From Persicaria tinctoria (lineage: Eukaryota; Streptophyta; Magnoliopsida; Caryophyllales; Polygonaceae): a DNA stretch of 64,000 bases. Numbering within the stretch: the first letter of the stretch is position 1; each line of letters opens with the position of its first letter. Location: the NCBI GenBank assembly GCA_037127255.1, contig JBANSL010000016.1:3164501-3228500 (forward strand). The letters run 5' to 3'. Position numbers and translations under genes: made by a program. Shown piece after piece: positions 52,309 to 63,173 of this stretch. The notes below the pieces were generated by a model. The model made no database searches and was not told the origin of the DNA. It saw only the letters and a list, made by a program, of their open reading frames with translations.

Positions 52309-55148
52309 GGGTAAATTGCAGAAAATCACCCTTTAAATAGGGCATATTGTCCGAAACCACCCCTTAAAACAAAAATTGCAGAAAACCACCCTTTATAATA
52401 AGTCTGTTAGCATTTAACCACCCTCGTTCCTGATTCCGTTAGTAGGCTGTTAAAGTGAAGTAATTTACTATTATGCCCCTTCTCTTTTATTAATATTACT
52501 TGCCATTTTAGGATTAAAAAAATTAGGTGTGGGGGTGGCTATGGCCTATGGGTCACGCAGCCACGCAGGGGAGAATGGTGTGGCTCTCAGGAGGAGGTTG
52601 GGGCTAGGGGTTGTTGTAGAGGTTTGGGCGAGGTGGGTCTAGGGGTTGTTGTAGAGGTCCGGGCGAGGTGGGCAAGGCTCTGGATAGCCTATATTCGGCG
52701 ACGGGGCAAGGGATGAAGGTGGGGAATCCGGAGAGGAGATGCAGCGACGGCGACGGGGAAATGACGGCCGACGACTATGCTCACCCCATTTCCCTTCTTT
52801 CTACCAATGTTGTGCTCGAACCCGTTGACAGGGCTACGGTCGCCGACCTCCACCTTTATTATTGGGTTTTTGAATGCTAACCCTAGATTGGAAAATTAGG
52901 ACTCAAATTGGATTAATTAGGCAAGGCGGATGGTGCCGATAGATCTAAATTTGCTCTTTGAATGGGGCTTCGAAATCTCCTCATCTGGTTACGGGGCTGT
53001 CAAATCCCAAATCCCATAAAAATCCCCAAATCCCAAATCCCATAAAATCAAGCATCCCAAAATCTCATCTATCTATTAATATTACTAATTTTGCTAGCAT
53101 TTTGCTGACGTGTCACACCCACAATTAAAGTTGAATTTTTTATTCAAATGAGATTTTCTTATTGGTCAATATTATTATAGAAATTTTAAAATATTTATTT
53201 CCTATTTTAAATATGGTTTGAATCCATTCCCTTTTTTTTATTTATTTTCGATTATATTGCCGTAAATATTGAGACATGTTTCCATTTTTTTTTTTCCGAT
53301 TGCAATATTCTCATAATTCGTCTACATACAATGAACTTAAATTTGAATCTTGGTATATTTTATTTTTGGAAATTTATATTCTACCTAGACCCATATCCAA
53401 TTGTCCGTTTATAAAATGCTACGGAGTATAAATTAACTTTCACATATGTTCATATTTTCTCACCAACCATGCAAGTATTTCATTTTCAAATAAATTAATC
53501 AAAGATGTACTCGGATTGCCTGCATTCATTATCTTAACGGATTGCATTCATTATCACATTTATCCCAATCATGTTAAAATTTACTACTCTCTCTATTCAT
53601 TTAGCTAAATATGTTATTTAATATTCATTCACGCTTTGTTAGGATGGTAAAATTATATAAAATATTATTTTTTCATTTTTTTTATAAATTAATTTCGATA
53701 ATAGGTAATCTATTAATAATATTAATTCTACTATCATTTTGATGATGTATCACGTCCACAATTAAACTTGAATTTTTTATTCAAATGGTATTTTCTCATT
53801 GTTCAATATTATTGTTGAAATTTTAAAATATTTTTTTCATATTTTAAACATATTTGTTTCCTAATTTTATACTAAAATATTATTTAATTTGTTATGTTGT
53901 ATGTCAATTTGTGATCTATTTTAATCGTCTACGTACATTGAACATTCGTCAAGTCTTGGCTGATTTTATTATTTGATATTGAAATCGTTGATTTATCATA
54001 TTTAACTGATTGCAATATTCCCTGCAATGTCTACATACAACGAACATGTAATAATCAATTTTTAAATATTCGATTTCAAAAATTAATTATAAAAATCAAT
54101 TAGAGCCAAAAAAAAGTTTTTTTTTATAATTTAATTATTTTAGACATCTTAAATGACTATCGAAAAATAAATAATTTTTAAGACTCACAAGCATTACTAA
54201 TGCTTATTTTACACCTTGGATGAGGCTTCTTAGATCACTTTTCTAGCTTTAAGGATTTTTTTTTACCATCTTACCTTTATTTTCACTATTTATTTCCCTC
54301 TTTTTCTAACCATCTTTCTCATGAAAATAACGAATAAGTTATTTATATCTACAGAACTTCAAAATTATTCACACAATCATGTGCTTATGATTTTTTTAAT
54401 ATTTGTATGGGAGCTTATATTTTACTTTTTAGATCTAGGCTAATGATAATAATTATATATTTATTTCAAATTATATTAGGCGTTGTGTTTGAGTATTATT
54501 ATTACTTTAATTACCTTATTAAATCATTTTCAAAATTTGTATCGTATCTCTTTCCAACTAATTTATAAATTATAAAAAAATACTTTATACATATTTTTGT
54601 TGTAAACACGTGTGTATATATATTAATATAGTACGGAGTATTATATAGATATATAAAATGATGTTCAAATTAAAATGGATCAAGCTCCGGTGCCTTGAAG
54701 GCACGGGTATTACACTAGTAAGTCCCTATTACACTAGTAAGTCCCTAAATCCCCGAGCAGTTTGGAGTGGTTGTAGTGGTGGTGGACTAGTAGTGGTAGC
54801 GGTGGTGATATCCGGAAGTTGTGGTGGTGGAGTTTTCTTCGATTATGTGCCATGGCTAAAGTTGAAGAGGAGGAAGAAGATGAATAGTAAGAGACACATT
54901 TTCCTTAATTTTATATTATTTTTAGTCTTTTTTCTTTTTTTAATCCGAAAATGGCATGTAATATTGATAAAATAATAGGGGCATAATAGTAATTTACTTT
55001 AATTTAACAGCCTACAAACGGAATTAGGGACAAGGGTGGTTAAATGCTAACATACTTATTATAAAGGGTGGTTTTGTGAAATTTCTGTTTTAAGGGGTAG
55101 TTTTGGGCAATATGCCCTATTTAAAGGGTGGTTTTCTGCAGTTTACCC
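52309..55148. mobile_element. MULE with ~200-bp inverted repeats, gene-like cargo
   Basis: Left end GGGTAAATTGCAGAAAATCA; right end, on the other strand, GGGTAAACTGCAGAAAACCA. The arms stay similar for about 210 bp (both include GGGCATATTG-CC and GTTAGCATTTAACCACCCT). Flanked by TAAAAAAAA / TAAAAAAA. No MURA transposase frame. The left interior (52530-53040) is GC-rich with a 33-bp tandem pair around GGGGTTGTTGTAGAGGT, like host sequence in Pack-MULEs. A Helitron-like element sits inside at 53068-54718. Confidence 0.8.
53068..54718 (+). mobile_element. Helitron-like element inside the MULE
   Basis: 3' end: hairpin GTGCCTTGAAGGCAC (54690-54704), then GGGTATTACACTAG and T, a strong Helitron terminus. 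The likely 5' end is TCTATCTATTAATATTACTA after A at 53067 (53072 is an alternative). A second similar 5' end, TCTATTAATAATATTAATTC at about 53708, followed by the same ACAATTAAA-TTGAATTTTTT sequence, suggests two overlapping insertions or a duplication. The 3' end is followed by a partial copy of itself (TAAGTCCCTATTACACTAG). No coding. Confidence 0.65.
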
Positions 55149-55643
55149 TAAAAAAATGAGAAGAATATCATAAGGGCTTTAGGCAAGATGTCGGAATGGC
55201 TATTGACAAGATAATTTCACCTAAATTATCACAGGTCCTTTTCATTTTTTCCGAACACATTGCAAAAAGGGACAAAACTCTCTTTTCCGAATCGAAACCT
55301 AAATCTGTCGAACGAATTGTTTTGATTGAAAACAACCTAAAATCGATGAAATTAATCAAAAGATCAATCAATCAACACACGAATTGGTATATCGCTCGCT
55401 TTACGTGATTATCGAATGGCGATTTTTGGTCTTCGTCCGAAAAAACTATCGAAGGAAGAGCTCGGAAGATCGATACGAGGTGAATGAATAAGCTCGGCAG
55501 GTTTAGGTGAGGTGAGTACGTAACCTCGGTGCATAAAAACGAGGTCATGAAGGAGCCTCGTCTACTTTTCATGAGGTATATAATGACCCCTTTGAAGATC
55601 TTATCTAAATCCTCGTTTACATAAGCCGAGCTAAATCAATAAC
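55149..55643. other. Start of the CTCGG-motif region, no gene recognised
   Basis: Contains short frames (66-70 aa) without domains. From about 55490 rightward, words such as GAGCTCGG, AACCTCGG and GTCGAGG-type variants become frequent in both orientations and recur as far as 59400. Confidence 0.35.
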
Positions 55644-55765
55644 CTCGGCTTCTGTTGTTGAGGTGAAGGAGGGAGCTCAGCTTCTGTTGTTGAGGTTAAG
55701 GAGGGAGCTCGGCTTCTGTTGTTGAGGTTAGTATGTAAGCTCGGCCAATGTTGTTGAGGCTATAA
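55644..55765. repeat. Tandem 32-bp repeat, CTCGGCTTCTGTTGTTGAGG
   Basis: Three full units and one partial unit of CTCGGCTTCTGTTGTTGAGG plus 12 nt, with single-base changes between units. It lies within the larger CTCGG-motif field. Confidence 0.75.
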
Positions 55766-56584
55766 AATAGCCTCCTTGACATTGCATAAATTCATTAAAT
55801 TGTGTATATGTGTCATGGATATTGTTATAATGCAAACTCATATGCTTCTAATAATGAGACAGACTATAAGAATGAGACAGACTAAATGACTAAATTAGTT
55901 TAGAAAATGTTTTTTTCCCCACTTTTTATTGTAACTCTCAATGACTAAATCAATATCATAACTTTATCTAAATAGCAAATTAGTTGTTCTTAATCAGACA
56001 TGAAACAGATTAATGCATATTTTAATGTTTTATCTTCTAGTAATTGTTTCAAGTGGCCACTTTCCATCTATCCTCAAAATTAGATTTGACATGTTAAGCT
56101 AATTAATTAATGAAGTAAAAAAAACAGAATTACAAAAATAGAGAGAGAATAACGGAGAACAAAATCACACTATTAAGCAATGATCTACGAAGAACTCAAG
56201 GATAAGTTGAGAATCTTCACATTGGTCATGAAGAATTCGTTCCCTTGTATGTAAATTATTTCCAATGTACGTAGCTGTAAACTCATTTTTTAATACATGT
56301 TGCAGTTACACAAAATACCTTATATGTAAATAAGAAAAATGTAATTACTTGGAGCTACATTACCTGTACTAATCTAAATAACAAGCCATTGGTAGTGACT
56401 GTTGTTATGCTATGGAAATCTAATGTATTAGCAATAGAAAAACAACTAGGAATTACATCCACGTTGCATTCACAGTGGTTTTATGAACAAAAAATATTGA
56501 TATATGTCAGTTCGACAAGTAATATTGAAATCTTAAATTACCTCTATTGATGTTACATTCATGACGAATACATCTATTCGATCA
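55766..56584. other. AT-rich stretch, no gene seen
   Basis: No open frame over 60 aa and no transposon ends recognised. The right boundary is the terminus of the minus-strand Helitron. Confidence 0.4.
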
Positions 56585-57151
56585 CTAGTGTTTTGGCCTG
56601 TGCTACGCACGAGTCTAAATTTTTTTTTATATAAATTATAAAATAATATTTTATGTTATAATTATTAAAGAATTATCGCTAGGGAAAATATTTTTGTATA
56701 AATATAGTTATGTTATTTATGATGAACTTTAACCGCTAAATTGTTATCAAATGTATAGTTTTTCGTGCTTCATACTAACATTTATATTTAAGACCACAAA
56801 CATTATACAACCAACCTTTTTCTTGCTTCTATTTATTCAAATTAATATGATATATTATGATTTCTAATATTAATTTTAAAATGATGAAATTAAATAAATG
56901 AGTAATGTTAATCTAAAAAGGATATTTCTCACTTATGAGATAATATATTGAATTTTTAATTAAAAAATGATGTTTATGCCAATTTATATGATTATTATGA
57001 TTTAAAATATTAATTGTAAAATGGTTAATCTAAATAGATATATTGTTATTATTATTTTTATTTAAAAGTTTTCCTAATTGTTAAGGATATATTTCGTTAA
57101 TGCATTTAATTTACTGGGCAAAACGAAATCCTCTTTTATAAGTTATATAGA
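56585..57151 (-). mobile_element. Small Helitron, minus strand
   Basis: On the minus strand: 5' TCTATATAACTTATAAAAGA preceded by A (57152); 3' hairpin GTGCGTAGCAC (56600-56610), 15 nt, then CACTAG and T (56584). This satisfies 5' TC, hairpin, CTAG and A/T insertion. At 567 bp it is non-autonomous. A similar 5'-like TCTATATCTATATAACATAT end lies farther right near 57430, possibly an older relative. Confidence 0.65.
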
Positions 57152-57860
57152 TTTATTCATTTATTTATATTATTATTTATTTATATTAGGTTAAATTCTA
57201 GACTTATCATTATGTAAAAAAATAATCTTTCTAATTTTTCCTCTTAGATTTATTATTATTTATTAAAAAAAACTTTAATTTTTGTTTTCAACTTGTACTA
57301 ATGGTTGGAGGTTTTAGTTGACTTCTTATTAGAGGGGTAAATTATTAATCTAAATAGATATATTTTTATTGTTGTGAATCTAAATATTTTAAGCTAACTT
57401 TATATGTTATATAGATATATAGATATAGATGTTAAACTGACGGTTATTTTGTGAACAAATAATATTAAAATCTAATATTAGTCAATCAAAGTCGCTATCC
57501 CATTGGTTCTACCCCTGCACATATTTCACAACATCTTAGGTTCGATTTCGAATAACCCATGAATTTTTTACTTCAATTTTTTTATTCTTAGAATATAGAA
57601 TAAGCTCAACAAAATCTGCCGAGCTTATGAAATAGACTCGGCTTTATTTTGTGAGGTGATGTTGTGAGCTCGGCAAAGTTTGATGAGCTTAACACGTCAC
57701 CTCGTAATAAGGTTGAATTTACCACAACGGCGCCTACAAAAGCCCGGGATGGTTTTGGAGGGAAAAATAAATGGATTTGGAGGGAAAATTTAGGGTTTGG
57801 ACGCCAATAAATTGTATATAATACCTCCATAGTGCTACAAAGTAGTCACAACTCCAAAAG
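57152..57860. other. Intergenic, upstream of a small broken gene
   Basis: AT-rich. CTCGG motifs recur at 57610-57700. The minus-strand 74-aa frame (57606-57830) has no domain. GTATATAATACC at about 57815-57826 is a plausible TATA box 35-45 nt before the ATG at 57861. Confidence 0.4.
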
Positions 57861-58171
57861 ATGGCGGAAAAACACAAACAACATGTTCACGACCTTGTTG
57901 AAGTTCGAACATTCATGAGGAATTTGATGGAGGAATTCGGCCCATCACTTGTCGCATCAAACATTCGCAAAGGAACGGAGCATCAATATATACCCTCGAG
58001 GCGATGTATGAAGAAGAATTAAACCACTACGAGCTGAGTAAGCATCCCAGTTTTAAACAATTGGTTAAGGCGGGCAAACGGGTGCTTGCACTTCCGGTTG
58101 CAGATTTATGTATCGTTAAAAAAGAAGGTCCTAGAAGATCACCGAGAGGGAAGAAGTCGAAAAATAATTAA
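57861..58171 (+). pseudogene. Small unidentified gene with a frameshift
   Basis: ATG at 57861 opens MAEKHKQHVHDLVEVRTFMR and stays open to about residue 52. A second frame, shifted so that one base appears lost around 57970-57995, continues LEAMYEEELNHYELSKHPSF and ends in a basic tail (RRSPRGKKSKNN) at TAA 58169-58171. The joined length would be about 102 aa, charged and helical-looking with no signal peptide. A TATA-like box lies upstream and AATAAAAAG near 58241 could be a polyadenylation signal. I do not recognise the family. An intron or a wrong base call are alternatives to a true break. Confidence 0.4.
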
Positions 58172-58180
58172 TTTTATTCT

Positions 58181-59165
58181 TGATTAGCTTTATTTATAGG
58201 TTGTTCTTCCATGGATGTTAGATTGTAACGAGCCTATTATTATCAATAAAAAGTTATATTTCGATTGATATGTTTTGATGGTACATATTAGCGATGATTG
58301 CGTAAAGTATCGTCGGATATCAATACAAATTTGAGAAGGCGATCGAGCATAATAAGTAAGCTCAAAACATTTAACCGAGTTTATAACATAGCCTCAAAAA
58401 TCCTGACCGAGCTTATGCTATAAGCTCGGTTGACAAAAATGAGTTTCATAAATAAGCTCTGAAGATGTAGCCGAGGCTCGTCGTATTCTCCTCACCCGTG
58501 AATTTACTAACACATTATCGTCTATCAAAACTATTTTTTGATAATTTTAATTAAATTATTGGATAAAATCCTATCTACTAAAAAAGATCTTCAATATATA
58601 TCTTTCATAATCTTTTTTTTTTGTGGGAATATTTCCTAATCTCTATCGTCTATCTACAACGTTTTTTTATCTTTGACAAATCAAATATTAAAAAAAATCA
58701 GGTTTTGTTCGAAATATGGAATGATTAGCTTTATTTAGAGGTTGTTCTTCCATTGATGTTAGATTGTAACGAGCCTATTATTATCAATAAAAAGTTAAAA
58801 TTCGATCGATATGTTTTGTTGGTACATATTAGCGATTATTGTGTAAATTATCGTCGGATATCAATACAAATTTGAAAAGGCGATCGAGCATAATAAGTGA
58901 GCTCAAAACATTTAACCGAGTTTATAATATAGCCTCAAAAAACATTACCGACCTTATTCTATAAGCTCGGTTGACAAAAATGAGTTTCGTAAATAAGCTC
59001 GGAAGATGTAGCCGAGGCTCATCGTATTCTCCTCACCCATGAATTTACTAACATATTATTGTCTATCAAAATTATTTTTTGATAATTTTAACTAAATTAT
59101 TGGATAAAATCCTAACTACTAAAAAAGATTATATTTCATAATCTTTTTTTTTTTGTGGGAATATT
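58181..59165. repeat. Direct duplication of ~450 bp, offset 541 bp
   Basis: 58181-58634 and 58722-59165 match closely, starting TGATTAGCTTTATTTA and ending TTTTTTTTGTGGGAATATT. Both contain AACGAGCCTATTATTATCAA, GAGCATAATAAGT-AGCTC and GATGTAGCCGAGGCTC. The first copy begins just after the stop codon of the small gene, so it includes that gene's 3' flank. Confidence 0.85.
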
Positions 59166-59382
59166 GGTTGATCAAAATTATTTGTACGTCATATTGGTTG
59201 ATCGGCCTTCCAATAACCAAAACAACGTAACATACAATACGTTCGCAATATGTTTTGAGCTTGCGTATTACCCTCGGCAATATATGACGAGGTTATGTAT
59301 TACCCTCAATTGTTTTTACCGAGCTTATGTATTAAACTCAACAAATTTAGTCGAGTCTATGTTGTAGTCTCGAACACTGTTT
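59166..59382. other. CTCGG/CCGAG motif stretch
   Basis: Short words ACCGAGCTTATGTATTA, GACGAGGTTATGTATTA and GTCGAGTCTATGTTGTAG form an imperfect ladder of about 35-40 bp. No gene. Confidence 0.4.
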
Positions 59383-60002
59383 TTGAGGTTATTCTTGGAA
59401 TCGATGACGTTGTGTTTTCATTGTTCCCTTCAGCTTGACAACATTGACGCTTACATAAGTTTCGACCGCGAACAGTCTGGGAGTGACTTAAACTCGTTGG
59501 ACGATGAAGACGAAGTGTCTGACGTTACCGAGTATCCGGATTTGAAATACCTGTTTAGAGACTGTAAAACTTGGGACTCTAAAGATGAAGCTGTCAATTA
59601 TGCTCGGGATAAAGCCAAAGCAAACAATATGGTGTTAGTCATATCACGCTCTGACCAAAACAATTGTTGGTTGTACTGTGAGAGACATGGCAAGCGTCGG
59701 ATTCATAAACGTCTTGATGAGCCAAACATGGTTGTGAAGAAGAGAAAGGCGACATCTAGACGCTGTGGTTGTATGTTTCGCATTAAATGTCATCAGGTGA
59801 TGCCTAACCATTAGAGAATCAAAGTCACGCATAGAGTTCATAACCATCCCCTTATCAGGTATATGGAGGGAAACCGGTATTATAGTAGGTTGAAACCGGA
59901 AGAATACAAGGTTGCAAAGCATTTAATAGCAAGTCACATGAAGTCATCGTTGATACTAGGCCACATTAGGGAAGCATTTACAGATAACGTAAGTGTGGTT
60001 AA
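59383..60002 (+). pseudogene. MULE/FAR1-type transposase N-terminal fragment
   Basis: Codes for an acidic leader (GSDLNSLDDEDEVSDV) and then a FAR1/MULE-type zinc DNA-binding region: W and C in NNCWLYCERHGKRR, CGCMFRIKC, then HRVHNHPL with the conserved His pair. In relatives the residue before RIKV is Trp; here it is a TAG (59812-59814), consistent with TGG to TAG. After it the frame stays open (YYSRLKPEEYKVAKHLIASH...ILGHIREAFTDN) until LTR element C cuts it at 60003. The catalytic DDE part would lie beyond element C, outside the window. It is a dead autonomous-type element. Confidence 0.75.
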
Positions 60003-63000
60003 TGTAAAGGCTCGGATTCTTAAATCCTAATTTTCAATAATAATAATAATTAAAATGAATTTAAATCGGGGTAATTAAAATCTCTTAAAATGAATTCCGG
60101 CATAATTCTAAATTGGATTTTCGGAGGGATTTTATTCCGCTTTTATGTTCCGAGGTTGGGAAAAATTACTTATTAAAAGTTTATTAATTTACTTCGGTTC
60201 CAAGATTTCGACTTAAAATTTACATGAGTCGGAATTGGGTCAAGTGAGCGGATTGCGATGTTTAAATTCCGGGTACTTTGAATTTTGACCTTGGGACCAC
60301 AAATTATTTTTTATCACCTTTACCTCTGGCTCTTTTAGGAGGAAGCACCTCCAATTTTCACTCTCCTTCATTTTCGATCAGACCAACCCACTGCAGCATT
60401 CTTGTGCCTCTCAAAATGGGAAACAAACAAATCTTCTCTGCCCTCTTGCTGCAACCGATCAGACCACCTACAACCCATTTTTCATCTTTTTAGATCTGAA
60501 GATGCATCTCTAACCAAACCAAATCCTGAAGGTAACACTCCCTCCTCCCCCTCTTTTTCCTCTCTACTGTTGCTGGTGGACTAGCACCTCCAAATCCCAA
60601 TCCCTCCTCTGTTCTCCAGGGCACCACCATCACCTCACTGTTCTCCTCCTCGTTCTTCCTTCGTCACCGGCAGCCACCGTCGCCGACCACTGTCACCACC
60701 ACCAGTCTCCCTCCTTGCCGCCGTCACCACCTAACGCCACCACAGCTCCCTTTTACCCAACCCTGCTTTGCCGAGGCAAGGAACACCAACAACCACGCCA
60801 TCACCTCCCTGGGTTCCAGGAAGACGGAGACGGAGCCCAGACATCGCCGGAGCCTCCACGAATCCTCCCCTGTTCGAGGCCGCAGCGAAGCCGCACCACC
60901 AAGAGCCTCCTCCATTGAGCCAGCAGCTGCAATCCGAGCACGCAGGAGCACCCAGGAGACTCCTACCTCGTCGTCGGAAACCAGGAGATGACGGAGAAGC
61001 CACCGCCGCCCAGCGCCGCCTTCCTCCTCCTTCCCTGTTTTCCGATCGAAGACCACCGGTGAGGGTTCCTCCTTCTCTTTCTCTATTAAACACTCCAAAT
61101 CGTATAAAGATGGAACTTTGATCCCATTCCTTCCTCCCTAGACCATCTCCGACGAAGCTCCCTCTCCGGCGAGTCCAATCGAGCTCCCCGACTTTTCATC
61201 GGCGGGTCGAATACCTTGGGTGAGCACCTCCTCCTTCTTCCCTTTCTTGTTTGATCCTTGTCCTTGATGTCGGGCTTGAGTCGTCGGAAAACCGCCACCA
61301 CCGGCATCCCCTTCCTCTCTCCCTTCTTTTATCTAATTTTTGAGCAGTGGCGTTTTTTATGATGATGAACAGTGTTTGGGTTGGTTTTGCCTTTCTTTTT
61401 ATTTAGGGTCCGGTTCACTTTTTTTTTATATATAAAACCGGTTCATTAAATGGGGATTGGGTTGGGTTTGTTGAAGCCAGATTAAGTTGGGCCTGATTTT
61501 TGTTTCTATCACCTTGGGTCGGGTCCTCTTCCAGTGGGCCGGATTCCCTTCCTTTCTTTCTTTTGCCTGGGCTCGGGTTGAGGGCATTTGGGCCTTTTCT
61601 TTTGGTTTGTTTTAAAAATGTTATTTTGTGTTAGATGTTTATGATATATGTTATGGTTTTATATTATGATTAGTAGCTATAGTTAATATCATTATTAATA
61701 TAATATTCTGTTTTGAGGAATTATAATTCTGAAATTACTAATATATATTATAACATGAGTTAATTTGTAATTTAAGGAAAATTTATTTTGACATGAAATG
61801 TCGGACTCAAAATTTTTGTGGTGACTAAATGTCGGATTTTATTATAGTATGATTTTGAAATAAAATGCCGGAATTATTCCTATAAAATGATTCGATAAGT
61901 TATTTTGAATATGAGTTGACTTAATTTGGGATTTAAGAGTTTGAGAAATATTTTCGTGAGCTTTATCGATGGTTTTGATTAAATGGTTTTGGTTGATGTC
62001 AATCATGTCGGAAAGGTTTTGGAAAATGGTTTTACCGTCGAGTGGTTTTAAAGATGTTGAGAACTTGGGTTTCGTGTGTGTGAATGTTGGCCTGGTAGCT
62101 TACAGAAATGGCTTGATGATAGGTGTGTATTGCTTTTGGATTGCTTTGGACTTGCACTTGGGCCCTTGCTTGTGTTATATTGCTGTTCTGCATCTTCAGG
62201 TAAGTTCTCTAGGGGGCTTACTCAGGTTGGACATTCATGCCTGTTGTTGCATTTTATGTTAGGTGTTGCATATGCATAAAAGCATGCCATGTAGTATCAT
62301 GTTTAGGTTGCACAAATTGATTGAGCATCTGTTTACTTTATGCGTTTGAAACAGAACGACCCTTATCTGTGATAGTCCTAGAGTCTTTGCTAGGGTCATA
62401 GGGTAGCCCAGCCTCATCAGGTACCCTGAGTCAATCGAGTCATGAACTTTCTTATACTATGAGATGCCTGCGGGCTTTATTGTGGAGCGGGTTAGGCATG
62501 CGTGCCGCCCGATTATGATGGAATGCATTCACGAGCTGGCCAGTCTCTGCCCTATCGGAAGGGGGTGGAGGTAGGAGAGGGATATGCCACTTGGCATTGT
62601 CTTGGGCCCTTTACAGTATTTCTGCACATTATTATACCTAGGGGCATGTTAGTGTGTTTGACTTTCGTACTGCATTAGAGCATCTTTATTAGGTATAGCA
62701 CATACTATGTGGCCTCAGCGAGGACTGCCGGTCCCGCATGAGTGGCTCGATCTGACTCCTTTCCCCGTTCTTTTTTTTAAGGTATTTTCTGCAGATCTTG
62801 ATTGCTCCTTGCTTCTGTGACGGGAAACCCTTTGGCGAATCGAAGAACCTAGCTAATATTCTAACTTGGTAAAATGTTAATCACTTGCTTATGATTTGGT
62901 TTGACCTGGCTTTGTCGTGGCATTTGTATCCTAGTTTTGCTTCCGCTTTAATTTCGGTTGAATTGGATTTTGCGACATAGTCTTAGGACAGGTAAAGGGT

Positions 63001-63157
63001 ACCCAATGACCCTTCGAGGTTTTTAGGGTTTGAAATCCCTCTTTCTACTAATCTTAAATGAGTTTGAAACCTCGACCCGTACCTGGATTGCAAGATCCGA
63101 ACAAGGGGTTTCATCTCTTGAAACGTAACCTGGAAATCATAGTTCCGGGCCATTACA
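60003..63157 (+). repeat. 5' LTR of element C
   Basis: 3155 bp. The 3' third (about 61960-63157) is clearly homologous to the A and B LTRs, including the CAG|GTAAGT site (62200-62205) and the block with GCCCAGCCTCATC. The 5' half is largely different apart from the first few bases and a GC-rich segment (60500-61320). Frames there (117-124 aa, both strands) are low-complexity Pro/Ser/Arg-rich and not called. Confidence 0.85.
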
Positions 63158-63161
63158 AAGA

Positions 63162-63173
63162 TGGTATCAGAGC
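63162..63173 (+). promoter_or_regulatory. Primer binding site of element C (tRNA-iMet)
   Basis: TGGTATCAGAGC, 4 nt after the LTR end, same as in A and B. Confidence 0.9.

Noticed and set aside
60724..61121. Overlapping 117-124 aa frames in both strands of LTR C as genes
   Set aside because: Low-complexity Pro/Ser/Arg composition on both strands, inside an LTR, no domain; GC-rich sequence stays open by chance.
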